From BACL21 sp038141525 (GTDB taxonomy: Bacteria > Bacteroidota > Bacteroidia > Flavobacteriales > Flavobacteriaceae): a stretch of DNA of 64,000 nt. How positions within the stretch are numbered: the first letter of the stretch is position 1; each line of letters begins with the position of its first letter. The translations under genes and the position numbers were made by a program. Under the pieces are notes generated by a model. That model had not been told where the DNA came from. It did not search any database and saw only the letters and a list, made by a program, of their open reading frames with translations. This document shows, in pieces, positions 11,050 through 19,147 of the stretch. The stretch covers positions 310,001 through 374,000 of the forward strand of contig JAYQIF010000008.1 in assembly GCA_038141525.1 (NCBI GenBank), read 5' to 3'.

Positions 11050-12015
11050 TTAATTAAGGTTGAAAAATGAGTCTACAAATTCTTTCTTATCAAAAACCTG
11101 AAGATCTTCAACACCCTCTCCTACGCCTATATAGCGTACTGGAATATTGAATTGATCACTGATCCCTATCACCACTCCGCCTTTAGCTGTTCCATCAAGC
11201 TTAGTGATGGCCAAAGCCGTGACCTTAGTCGCAGCCGTAAATTGTTTGGCCTGCTCAAAGGCATTTTGTCCCGTTGAACCATCGAGCACGAGCATCACTT
11301 CATGCGGGGCCTCTGTGACCACGCGGTCCATGACTCGTTTGATTTTTGAAAGTTCATTCATCAGGTTCACTTTGTTATGCAAGCGTCCAGCTGTATCGAC
11401 TAACACAACATCAGCATTCTGTTCTTTGGCATAGGTCAAAGCCTCAAAGGCAACACTTGCAGGATCACTCCCCATGTTTTGTTTGACAATATCGGTTTGG
11501 GTTCTGTCGGCCCAGATCTGTAATTGATCTATGGCTGCTGCACGAAATGTATCTGCTGCACCCAAGACCACTTTCAGCCCTTGAGCCTTATACTGAGCGG
11601 CCAGCTTTCCAATAGTCGTGGTTTTGCCCACACCATTCACCCCAACCACCATGATGACAAATGGTTTTTTTTCTGTATCAATGAATACCCCGCTATCTCC
11701 TGTAGTCTGAGATTCTTGATCCTGCAGTAAACCAGCAATTTCCTCACGCAAAATACGCTGAAGTTCCTCAGTCCCTAGATACTTGTCACGGGCGACGCGC
11801 TCTTCAATACGCTCGATAATCTTTAAGGTCGTGGCCACCCCGACATCACTGGCAATCAGTACCTCCTCAAGTTCATCGAGTACTGAATCATCGACTTTAC
11901 TTTTGCCTACTACGGCCTTGGAGAGCTTTTCAAAAAAGGACTTTTTTGAGGGTGCTAAACCTTCATCGAGTTTCTCCTTTTTTTCTTTAGTGAATAGCTG
12001 TTTGAACAGTCCCAT
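11050..12015 (-). CDS. ftsY: signal recognition particle receptor FtsY
   Basis: SRP-receptor GTPase that docks ribosome-nascent-chain complexes at the inner membrane. Intact, 321 residues. The short lysine-rich N-terminus (MGLFKQLFTKEKKEKLDEG) stands in for the acidic A domain of E. coli. The N domain is followed by the G domain with GVNGVGKTTTIGKLA (G1), DTFRAAAIDQL, VDTAGRLHNK (G3), TKLDGTAKGG (G4) and the closing GVGEGVEDLQVFD. It sits between the terminator of the rpmB cluster and rimO. Confidence 0.97.
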   Translation of the reverse strand: MGLFKQLFTKEKKEKLDEGLAPSKKSFFEKLSKAVVGKSKVDDSVLDELEEVLIASDVGVATTLKIIERIEERVARDKYLGTEELQRILREEIAGLLQDQESQTTGDSGVFIDTEKKPFVIMVVGVNGVGKTTTIGKLAAQYKAQGLKVVLGAADTFRAAAIDQLQIWADRTQTDIVKQNMGSDPASVAFEALTYAKEQNADVVLVDTAGRLHNKVNLMNELSKIKRVMDRVVTEAPHEVMLVLDGSTGQNAFEQAKQFTAATKVTALAITKLDGTAKGGVVIGISDQFNIPVRYIGVGEGVEDLQVFDKKEFVDSFFNLN

Positions 12016-12103
12016 AAATATTTATTTAAACCTCAACCGATATGCACGGCGTGACCCGATAAAATTACGCGGGATTCACTGACTTTGCAAATGTCTTTAG
12101 GTC

Positions 12104-12130
12104 AAAAAAAAAGGCCACTAAAAAGTGGCC
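12104..12130 (-). terminator. intrinsic terminator of the rpmB-rpmG-DUF4295 cluster
   Basis: A perfect 7-bp stem (AGTGGCC/GGCCACT, arms 12113-12119 and 12124-12130) with a 4-base loop is followed on the minus strand by nine T (12112-12104). It lies 18 bases past the DUF4295 stop. Confidence 0.85.
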
Positions 12131-12148
12131 TGTATTGGTTTAAATGCG

Positions 12149-12301
12149 TTATTTCTTGTTCATCCAATCGTTTACCAGCTCAGGAGACATAATTGCCTCA
12201 ACAAAAGTGTAGGCACCGGTTTTGGGTGATTTTACCATTTTAATGGCTTTGGTCAAACGCTTTGACCCCGTCTGAAGTGATGCAACTGATTTCTTTGCCA
12301 T
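12149..12301 (-). CDS. DUF4295 family small protein
   Basis: A 50-residue, lysine-rich protein (MAKKSVASLQTGSKRLTKA ... VNDWMNKK). It matches the Bacteroidota-specific DUF4295 family, which regularly follows rpmG. Its basic charge and fixed position behind two ribosomal protein genes suggest a ribosome-associated role, but no function is established. It is eight bases downstream of rpmG and upstream of the cluster's terminator. Confidence 0.88.
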   Translation of the reverse strand: MAKKSVASLQTGSKRLTKAIKMVKSPKTGAYTFVEAIMSPELVNDWMNKK

Positions 12302-12309
12302 AACGCGTC

Positions 12310-12492
12310 TTATTTAATTTCTTTATGAACCGTCATTCTCTTAAGAATTGGATTGAATTTCTTCAATTCCATACGGTCTGGAGTGTTTTTCTTATTCTTA
12401 GTAGTGATGTATCGAGAAGTTCCTGGCAGACCACTTTCCTTGTGCTCTGTACATTCTAGGATAACTTGAACTCTATTGCCTTTCTTTGCCAT
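12310..12492 (-). CDS. rpmG: 50S ribosomal protein L33
   Basis: Intact, 60 residues, with the L33 signatures VILECTEH and SRYITTKNKKNTPDRMELKKFNP. It has only one cysteine of the four that would form a zinc ribbon (Cys14), so it is the zinc-free type. Second gene of the rpmB-rpmG-DUF4295 cluster, 28 bases after rpmB. Confidence 0.95.
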   Translation of the reverse strand: MAKKGNRVQVILECTEHKESGLPGTSRYITTKNKKNTPDRMELKKFNPILKRMTVHKEIK

Positions 12493-12520
12493 AATCGTTT
12501 CTTGTTAAATGGTTGGCCAA

Positions 12521-12760
12521 TTACTTATTGAGAAAACCGTTTTCACGCGCTTCTTTAAGCACCGCTGAAATTCCTTTTTTATTGATGGTTTTCAAGGCAG
12601 AGGTAGACACCTTTAACGTGATCCACTTGTCCTCTTCTGGAATATAAAAGCGTTTTTTAACCAAATTGGCGTTAAATTTACGCTTGGTCTTATTCATGGC
12701 GTGGGAAACATTGTTCCCAACCATTGCTTTTTTTCCGGTAAGCTCACAAACTCTAGACAT
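12521..12760 (-). CDS. rpmB: 50S ribosomal protein L28
   Basis: 79 residues from the ATG at 12760 (MSRVCELTGKKAMVGNNVSHA), which gives the standard L28 N-terminus. An upstream in-frame ATG at 12826 lies in front of the promoter and is rejected. NKTKRKFNANLVKKRFY and WITLKVSTSALKTINKKG are typical of the family. First gene of the cluster, with a well-matched promoter just upstream. Confidence 0.95.
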   Translation of the reverse strand: MSRVCELTGKKAMVGNNVSHAMNKTKRKFNANLVKKRFYIPEEDKWITLKVSTSALKTINKKGISAVLKEARENGFLNK

Positions 12761-12792
12761 CGCTTGAACTTTTAAATTTTTTAAACAGGCTG

Positions 12793-12823
12793 CAAATTTA
12801 GGAAAATTAATTTGCTCGCACAA
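12793..12823 (-). promoter_or_regulatory. promoter of the rpmB cluster
   Basis: On the minus strand TTG (12823-12821), a 20-base spacer and TAAATTTG (12800-12793) match both Bacteroidota promoter elements exactly. Transcription would start about 25 bases before the rpmB ATG. Confidence 0.65.
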
Positions 12824-12833
12824 CAATTGAAAA

Positions 12834-14080
12834 TCAGTTTTTAGAAATTTCTTTAAGCAATAATTCTAAAGCCTTATCTACAGCTTTTTGTACTACACGC
12901 TCGCGTGTCTTACCGAATGAAAATTCCTCAACAAAAACACCGCCAGGGCTAGCTATGGCGATACATACACGGCCAACCTCTCCTTGACCATCACCTTTGG
13001 TGGGACCCGCTATTCCCGTAGTTGCTAGGACGTAATCCGCACTCAGCTTTTTTGTCCGCCCAGGGCTAGCGCCTTGGCAATTTCGGGACTCACTGTTGAA
13101 TATTTTTGAATTTCATCGGGATCAACATCCAACAAATTGGACTTTAAGGCTGTATCGTAAGGTATGATGGATCCTTTAAAATAAGCCGAAGCCCCCGCCA
13201 AATCCGTAATTTGTTTTGCAATATTGCCTCCAGTACAACTTTCAACCGTACCGAGGCTAAGACCCTTTGACACGAATTGAGTGGCAATTTGCTCCACCAT
13301 CGAAGTTAAGCCTTCAAAACCTACAGCGATATCTGCAAGCATTTCGCTTAACTCGTCCATGAAGACATCGATACGTTCGTGCAGCAATTGCTCGTCTTTG
13401 TGCGCAGCAGAAAGGCGAATGCGTACTTTTCCGTAAGACGGAAGATAAGCGAGTTTAATCCAATGAGGAAGCTGCTCTGCCCAACCATCGATACGCTCAG
13501 CGATCGAGCTCTCACCCATCCCATAGGTGATCAGTGTTTTGTGATAAATAAATGGACGATCAAAATGCTCGATTAATCTCGGTAAAACTTCATGACGCAT
13601 CAGGTATTTCATCTCAAAAGGCACCCCGGGCATGGCCACATAGACCGTCTTGTTTTTTTGCATCCAAAGGCCCGGAGCTGTACCATGGGCGTTGTGCAAG
13701 ACTTTCGCTTGAGAAGGGACTAGAGCCTGGTTTAAATTTTGCTCTAATGGTGCTTTTTGAATGTAGGTCTCAAACAAATGCTGGACATGTTTTCTGGTGG
13801 GTTCATGGATCATAAACTCATCTTGAAAAAACTCCAAGAAACAAGATTTGGTGATGTCGTCTTTTGTCGGACCTAGTCCCCCGGTGATCAACACTAAGGT
13901 CACACGCTGCGAGGCTTGCTCCAGCGCTTGTAAAATATGGTCGCGATCGTCGTGGATTGAGGTTACCTGATGAACCTCTATCCCGATTTCATTCAGCGCC
14001 TTACACAAAAAGGTGCTATTGGTGTCGACAATTTGACCAATCAAAATTTCGTCACCAATCGTGATTATTTCGGCAAGCAT
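12834..14080 (-). CDS. cinA: CinA family protein (one frameshift)
   Basis: About 415 residues after repair. The N-terminal MoCF-like domain (AEIITIGDEILIGQIVDTNS, TGGLGPTKDDITK, PGVPFEMKYL) has the ADP-ribose/NMN-type pyrophosphatase fold described for CinA. The C-terminal domain (SLGTVESCTGGNIAKQITD, then TTGIAGPTKGDGQGEVGRV) is the nicotinamide mononucleotide deamidase (PncC-like) part used in pyridine nucleotide salvage. The frame breaks at 13048-13053, where six A on the coding strand should be seven; the corrected reading is QKKLSADYVLATTGIAGPT. The start is one base after the Hpt stop. Last gene of the operon that begins with the E2 gene. Confidence 0.93.
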
Positions 14081-14419
14081 TTACAGATTAAAATCTTGTC
14101 TGAGTTCGACAAAAACGATTTGTAGCACTTGATTCACCTCGTCCACGAGTGGTTGTACCGCATCAATTTCTTTCGAAGAGCGAGACCATGTTTCGATAGA
14201 GCGTATGGTCTTAATCAAATCAATCCCAAACATTTCAATATTTGGCTTCATTTTGTGAGCAAAGGCATAGGCTTGCTTACGATTTCCCTCAGCAACAGCA
14301 CCTTTTAACCCCTCCAAATCAGGAGGAATTTCGTCCAAAAATGTTTGCACCACTACAGCAATAAACTCGGGATCGTCTCCCATCACTTCCTTCAAATTAT
14401 CGACAGAATAAACACTCAT
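14081..14419 (-). CDS. Hpt (histidine phosphotransfer) domain protein
   Basis: Intact, 112 residues, a single four-helix Hpt domain with the phospho-accepting histidine in AFAHKMKPNIEMFG (about His55). Hpt proteins shuttle phosphate between receiver domains of hybrid kinases and response regulators. No kinase or regulator gene is in this window, so partners must be encoded elsewhere. It sits between the FAH-family gene and cinA with essentially no spacing, in an otherwise metabolic operon. Confidence 0.85.
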   Translation of the reverse strand: MSVYSVDNLKEVMGDDPEFIAVVVQTFLDEIPPDLEGLKGAVAEGNRKQAYAFAHKMKPNIEMFGIDLIKTIRSIETWSRSSKEIDAVQPLVDEVNQVLQIVFVELRQDFNL

Positions 14420-15031
14420 CTACTTAATTTTTAAAGAGAAAAACTCTTGTTCTTTGACATACCCTGTTAATTGATCTCCACGGGTCACAGGTCCAACGCC
14501 TGAGGGTGTTCCGGTAAAGATAATATCTCCAATCTTTAAAGTAAAATATTTTGAAATATATTGAATCAACTCATCAATTTTCCAAATCATATCACTGGTA
14601 TTTCCTTGTTGCACTATCGCTCCGTTTTTGTGCAACGAAAAGTCTAGGGAATCAAGGTTACCCAAAATTGATTTATCGACAAACTGTCCAATCATGGCCG
14701 AGCCGTCGAACGCTTTGGCCCGCTCCCATGGCAAGCCCTTTGCCTTGAGCTGAGCCTGAACATCACGCGCCGTAAAATCAATACCCAAGCCTATTTCACT
14801 ATAGTAGTCACCTGCAAATTCTCGATCGATATACTTACCTATTTTGTTGATTTTCACCAACACCTCCACCTCATAGTGAATATCCGAGGAAAACTTAGGC
14901 AGGATAAATGGATTATTCTTGAGAATCACTGCAGAATCCGGTTTCATAAACAAAACCGGATGCTCTGGACGTTGATTGTCTAACTCTTTGATATGCGCAG
15001 CATAGTTGCGCCCGACGCATATTATTTTCAT
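14420..15031 (-). CDS. fumarylacetoacetate hydrolase (FAH) family protein
   Basis: Intact, 203 residues, the short FAHD1-like form. MKIICVGRNYAAHIKEL, the metal-binding EVEVLVKI (two Glu) with a later Asp in GIDFTARDVQ, KGLPWERAKAFDGSA, and the closing GDIIFTGTPSGVGPV are typical. Family members hydrolyse acylpyruvates or decarboxylate oxaloacetate; the substrate cannot be told from sequence. Its start overlaps the end of the exonuclease gene by four bases. Confidence 0.88.
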   Translation of the reverse strand: MKIICVGRNYAAHIKELDNQRPEHPVLFMKPDSAVILKNNPFILPKFSSDIHYEVEVLVKINKIGKYIDREFAGDYYSEIGLGIDFTARDVQAQLKAKGLPWERAKAFDGSAMIGQFVDKSILGNLDSLDFSLHKNGAIVQQGNTSDMIWKIDELIQYISKYFTLKIGDIIFTGTPSGVGPVTRGDQLTGYVKEQEFFSLKIK

Positions 15032-15807
15032 GAATCAGATTTTGTATTTAAAGCGCGCAATTTGATTTGTGTCAAAACTTTTTTGGTGTAACGCGGAAAA
15101 TCAGCATTCAGCAACCATCCAAAATAGCCTGGTTCCTGTTCCAATACTTTTACAACTGGCGTGCCTTTGTGTTTTCCAAAGGTGAAAATTTCTTGACCAT
15201 TCTCGTCGTATTGAATGTATCCAGCAAAATCGGCAGTCTTTCTGTGAGCACTAAACTCAGCCAATGACGCTACATCGCTATTGAGTTCTGGATAACGTTT
15301 GAGTTGCGCCAGAAGCACCTCGTAGGTGGCTTTGGTATCTGCCTCCGCACTGTGTGCTTGCTCTAGATCCTTATCACAATAAAATTTATAGGCCGCAGTT
15401 AAGGTTCGTTTTTCCATTTTGTGAAAGATCGTCTGCACATCGATGGCTGCATTCTTTCGCAGATCTATATCCATCTCTGCTCTCAAAAGCTCCTCGGCCA
15501 AAAGGGGTATATCAAATCGATTGCTATTAAACCCTGCCAAATCACTATCCTTGATCATCTGAATAACTTTTGGTGCAAGGGTCTTAAAATTGGGCTGATC
15601 AGCGACCATGTCATCGTCGATACCATGAATTTCGGTCGCTTGAGCGGGAATTGGCTGCTCAGGATTGACACGCCAGGTGACCGACTCTTTATTGCCATCG
15701 GGCCAAACTTTGAGTATTGAAATTTCGACAATACGATCAGTGGCGACTTGAACTCCGGTTGTTTCAAGGTCGAAAAAGCAAATGGGTTTATTGAGTTTCA
15801 ACACCAT
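15028..15807 (-). CDS. DEDDh 3'-5' exonuclease (DnaQ-like)
   Basis: Intact, 259 residues. Exonuclease motifs in order: FFDLETTGVQ (ExoI, Asp-Glu), FNSNRFDIPLL (ExoII Asp) and HSAEADTKAT (ExoIII His...Asp). A C-terminal module (TFGKHKGTPVVKVLEQEPGYFGWLLN) resembles the DUF3820-type tail found on such nucleases. It may serve as a proofreading or repair exonuclease; nothing ties it specifically to DNA polymerase III. It lies six bases downstream of the E2 gene in the same operon. Confidence 0.88.
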   Translation of the reverse strand: MVLKLNKPICFFDLETTGVQVATDRIVEISILKVWPDGNKESVTWRVNPEQPIPAQATEIHGIDDDMVADQPNFKTLAPKVIQMIKDSDLAGFNSNRFDIPLLAEELLRAEMDIDLRKNAAIDVQTIFHKMEKRTLTAAYKFYCDKDLEQAHSAEADTKATYEVLLAQLKRYPELNSDVASLAEFSAHRKTADFAGYIQYDENGQEIFTFGKHKGTPVVKVLEQEPGYFGWLLNADFPRYTKKVLTQIKLRALNTKSDS

Positions 15808-15813
15808 ATTCTA

Positions 15814-17215
15814 TTAAACTTCACGTTTTGTGTCCCAAGCCTCTAAATAATCCGCCACCCGCTTTGCAAACATTCCTCCAAGCGCTCCATTGACTACGCG
15901 GTGGTCATAACTGTGCGATAGAAACATCTTGTAGCGAATACCAATAAAGTCGCCTTCGTTGGTTTCAATTACTGCAGGTACTTTGCGAATGGCGCCCAAG
16001 GCCAAAATCCCGACTTGGGGTTGATTGATGATTGGGGTACCCATGATACTTCCGAAATTACCCACATTGGTCACTGTATAAGTACCCCCTGCAATTTCAT
16101 CGGGCTTTAACTTATTTTCGCGTGCGCGCCTGGCCAGGTCATTAACGGCCTTACTCATGCCCACCAAATTGAGCTGATCCGCATTTTTAATCACCGGCAC
16201 GATTAAATTACCATCATCTAGAGCGGCAGCCATCCCTAGATTTATCGCGCGATGCTTGATGATCTTGTCCCCATCTACCGAGATATTCATCATCGGATAA
16301 TCTTTGAGCGCCCGAGCGACGGCTTCCATAAAAATCGGCGTAAAAGTGAGTTTTTCGCCCTCACGAGCCTGATAGCCATCTTTAATACGCTCACGCCACT
16401 GCCAGATTTTCGTCACATCACATTCGACAAAACTTTGGACGTGTGCAGAAGTCGCAACACTTGACGTCATATGGTGTGCGATGAGTTTGCCCATGCGCGT
16501 CATCTCAATGATTTCGTCTCCTTGCTCAAGTGAATGAGGTTTTGTATTTGATCTTTTACTCGCTGATTCTAGTGGGCTCAATGGTCCGCTTTTTGAGCTC
16601 AATGGCGTGTTCTGCTCTGGGGCCTGAATCTCGCTAATAATTTGGCTTGAGTCGGTTTCAGGCATACGTGTAGCACTTGCTCGTCGCGACACATAGGCCA
16701 ATATGTCGGCTTTAGTCACGCGGCCGTCTTTACCAGAGCCACCGATTGTATCTAATTCTTGTTGACCAATACCTTCTTGCTTGGCGATGTTGCGCACCAA
16801 GGGAGAGTAAAAACGTCCTTCACTGCTGGTTATGGCACTATCTTGCGCTTGGGTTATTTCAGTAAGAGGTTCTTGAACTGCCTCCAGTACCTCAGGGGCG
16901 ATGTCATCAATTGGTGTAGCTTGATTCTGTGTGGATTTGAACGGCAATAACATCTTGAGTGCTAGCAGCATCTTGGTCGGTTTCAATGATGGCCAATACA
17001 GATCCAACCTCAACGACATCGTCTGTAGAACACCGCTGCTCCACCAGAGTGCCTGAAACTTCACTAGGCACCTCACTGTCCACTTTATCCGTGGCGATTT
17101 CCAAAACAGGTTCGTCCATATCTATGGTATCCCCTACGTTTTTTAACCAGTTGGTGATGGTCGCTTCGGCAACACTTTCGCCCATCTTGGGCAGTCTTAA
17201 CTCAAATTTAGCCAT
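15814..17215 (-). CDS. 2-oxoacid dehydrogenase E2 (dihydrolipoamide acyltransferase; one frameshift)
   Basis: About 466 residues after repair. The N-terminal lipoyl domain has EIATDKVDSEVPS with the lipoylated lysine (about Lys44). The peripheral-subunit-binding domain covers FYSPLVRNIAKQEG to KDGRVTKADILAYV. The C-terminal catalytic domain ends in SHSYDHRVVNGALGG. The usual motif is HxxxDG; here the Asp is Asn (AAT codon). The class (pyruvate, 2-oxoglutarate or branched-chain) is not clear; no E1 or E3 gene is adjacent. The frame breaks at about 16925-16945, in the linker after the lipoyl domain. First gene of a five-gene operon that ends in cinA. Confidence 0.9.
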
Positions 17216-17241
17216 AGGTCGGCGGTTGTCTTTATTTTTTG

Positions 17242-17249
17242 CAAAATTA
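17242..17249 (-). promoter_or_regulatory. putative -7 element for the E2-exonuclease-FAH-Hpt-cinA operon
   Basis: The minus strand reads TAATTTTG, a perfect TAnnTTTG, 26 bases before the E2 start. No TTG is found at a suitable -33 distance. Confidence 0.4.
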
Positions 17250-17322
17250 ACGAAAATATCAGGTTATTATTGGAAATTTTACAATTCCTTTGGCTCAAAA
17301 CAGGCCAAAAATGACAAATATC

Positions 17323-18510
17323 TCAAGGTGCTTGTCCGATACTTTTTTGATCATGATCCAGATATATGGCTTCGCCGTGCGCGTCACTCGAATCACTTCC
17401 GATGAGTAAACCCTTGTTTTTATGCCATATTCTGAATCGTTGTTTATGCTCCGCTCCAAAGGCCATGAGTGCAATAATCTGATCATAAGTCAAGGCAGCG
17501 CGATCAAAAATCACCAGAGCATTTTTTGGCGCTAACTCAGTGAGTTCTTCTGGTGTTCGTGTTTCAACATTACCACTGTGGGTGGTTTGCGCTTTTTTCT
17601 TGAGCCAACCCCACAAATTTGGTTCGGGAGAAGTGCCCCAACTCACCCATATAACCGAATCACAAGATTCCAGGGCCACCCTATTTTGTTTTGGCCAAAA
17701 GCTCCTCCACCAGATAAGTCCTTGGGCGAGTATTGAAACAGCCATCACCTTAATGCGACTCTCAGAAAAATGTGTTTTATAAAAATGGACCATCGCCCCA
17801 TAGAATCGTTCCAGATATTGACGGTTTTTTTGGGTGCTTTCCCCTTTGTAATGAATAATTTTTTGGGGACCTAAATAATAATTTTGTTTTCCTTTTTTGA
17901 TCAGTTTATAACAAAAGTCGATATCCTCACCAAACATAAAGTACCGCTGATCAAAACCATCAATACTGAGATAGTCTGACCGACTGACAAACAAAAAAGC
18001 ACCTGCCAAAATTGGCGCTTCACCCGGATCATCTTTTGCGATCTGGTCTTGATAATAGCCTCCTTTTTGTCCGCCAACACCCAACAACTTTTTGAGGCTT
18101 CCAAGTGGCGTGGGTACCACACGTTTGCATTCTGGCAAAAAGCATCCACAACCATCAATGAATTGCGTGCCTAAAGCACCCATCTTATCTTTTCCTTGAA
18201 TGAATTTGAGCATTGAGGCAAAAACCCGCTCTCCAACGACAGTATCCGGATTTAAAATACAAAGGTATTTGCCCTGAGCAGTTTTTACGGCCTGGTTGTA
18301 GGCTTTCGCAAACCCTATGTTTTCCTGATTTTGCAAGAGCTTTACCTGTGGAAAGTCTATTTGAATTTCAGCAACCGTATGATCTTGTGAGGCATTATCG
18401 ACTAAGAGCACCTCGGCTTCGATGTCCGTAATAGCAGAAATCACAGAGTCTATGCACTGCCAAACATAGGGGCGCACATTGTAACTCAATATGATTACAG
18501 AAAGCTCCAC
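17323..18510 (-). CDS. glycosyltransferase family 2
   Basis: Intact, 395 residues. The GT-A core has SVIILSYNVRPYVWQCIDS at the N-terminus, LLVDNASQDHT, ENIGFAKAYNQAV and the metal-binding NPDTVV. MFGEDIDFCYKL (residues about 205-216) is typical of rhamnosyl- and related GT2 enzymes of cell-surface polysaccharides. The acceptor and donor are unknown. The C-terminal hundred residues have no match I recognise. It lies eight bases after recR. Confidence 0.85.
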   Translation of the reverse strand: MELSVIILSYNVRPYVWQCIDSVISAITDIEAEVLLVDNASQDHTVAEIQIDFPQVKLLQNQENIGFAKAYNQAVKTAQGKYLCILNPDTVVGERVFASMLKFIQGKDKMGALGTQFIDGCGCFLPECKRVVPTPLGSLKKLLGVGGQKGGYYQDQIAKDDPGEAPILAGAFLFVSRSDYLSIDGFDQRYFMFGEDIDFCYKLIKKGKQNYYLGPQKIIHYKGESTQKNRQYLERFYGAMVHFYKTHFSESRIKVMAVSILAQGLIWWRSFWPKQNRVALESCDSVIWVSWGTSPEPNLWGWLKKKAQTTHSGNVETRTPEELTELAPKNALVIFDRAALTYDQIIALMAFGAEHKQRFRIWHKNKGLLIGSDSSDAHGEAIYLDHDQKSIGQAP

Positions 18511-18518
18511 GAGAATGC

Positions 18519-19138
18519 TTAATTCTGTTTAAATGAAGTCTCAAATGGAATGCGATGCACTATACTGCGGCCAAGAGTAACCTCATCGGCATACTCTAAT
18601 TCATCGCCTACAGCAATTCCGCGCGCAATCGTGGTCATAACCACCTCTGTGTCTTCAATTTGTTTAAAAATATAAAAGTTAGTGGTGTCGCCCTCCATCG
18701 TAGAACTCAACGCAAAAATCATCTCTTTTATTTCCTTGTTGCGCACTTTTTGAACCAAAGATTCAATGGTGAGATCATGCGGACCAATGCCGTCCATAGG
18801 CGAAATTTTACCCCCTAACACATGATAGACCCCTTAAACTGGCTCGTATTTTCAATGGCCATAACATCCCTTATGTCTTCAACGACACAGACAAGAGTTC
18901 TATCGCGATTCACGTTCGCACAAATCTCACAAAGCGGCTGGTCTGAAATGTTATGGCATTGTTTGCAAAATTGACTGTGATCTCGCAACTCCGTCAAGGC
19001 TTCACTCAAGGCCAAAGTACGCGCATTGGGCTGCTTGAGTAAATGCAGCACTAACCGCAGTGCGGTGCGTTTTCCTATACCAGGCAACAAGGCCATTTCA
19101 TCGACTGCTCGAGCCAACAATTTTGACGAAAAATCCAT
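18519..19138 (-). CDS. recR: recombination mediator RecR (one frameshift)
   Basis: With RecF and RecO, loads RecA at single-strand gaps. About 206 residues after repair. The N-terminal helix-hairpin-helix (ALLPGIGKRTALRL), the four-cysteine zinc finger (FCKQCHNISDQPLCEIC), the Toprim domain (LVCVVEDIRDVMAIE ... EMIFALSSTMEGDTT) and GIAVGDELEYADEVTLGR are all present. The frame breaks at 18830-18833, where four G on the coding strand should be five; the corrected reading is FKGVYHVLGGKISPMDG. It sits between the T9SS cargo gene and the GT2 gene. Confidence 0.95.
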
Positions 19139-19147
19139 CTCTAGGGT

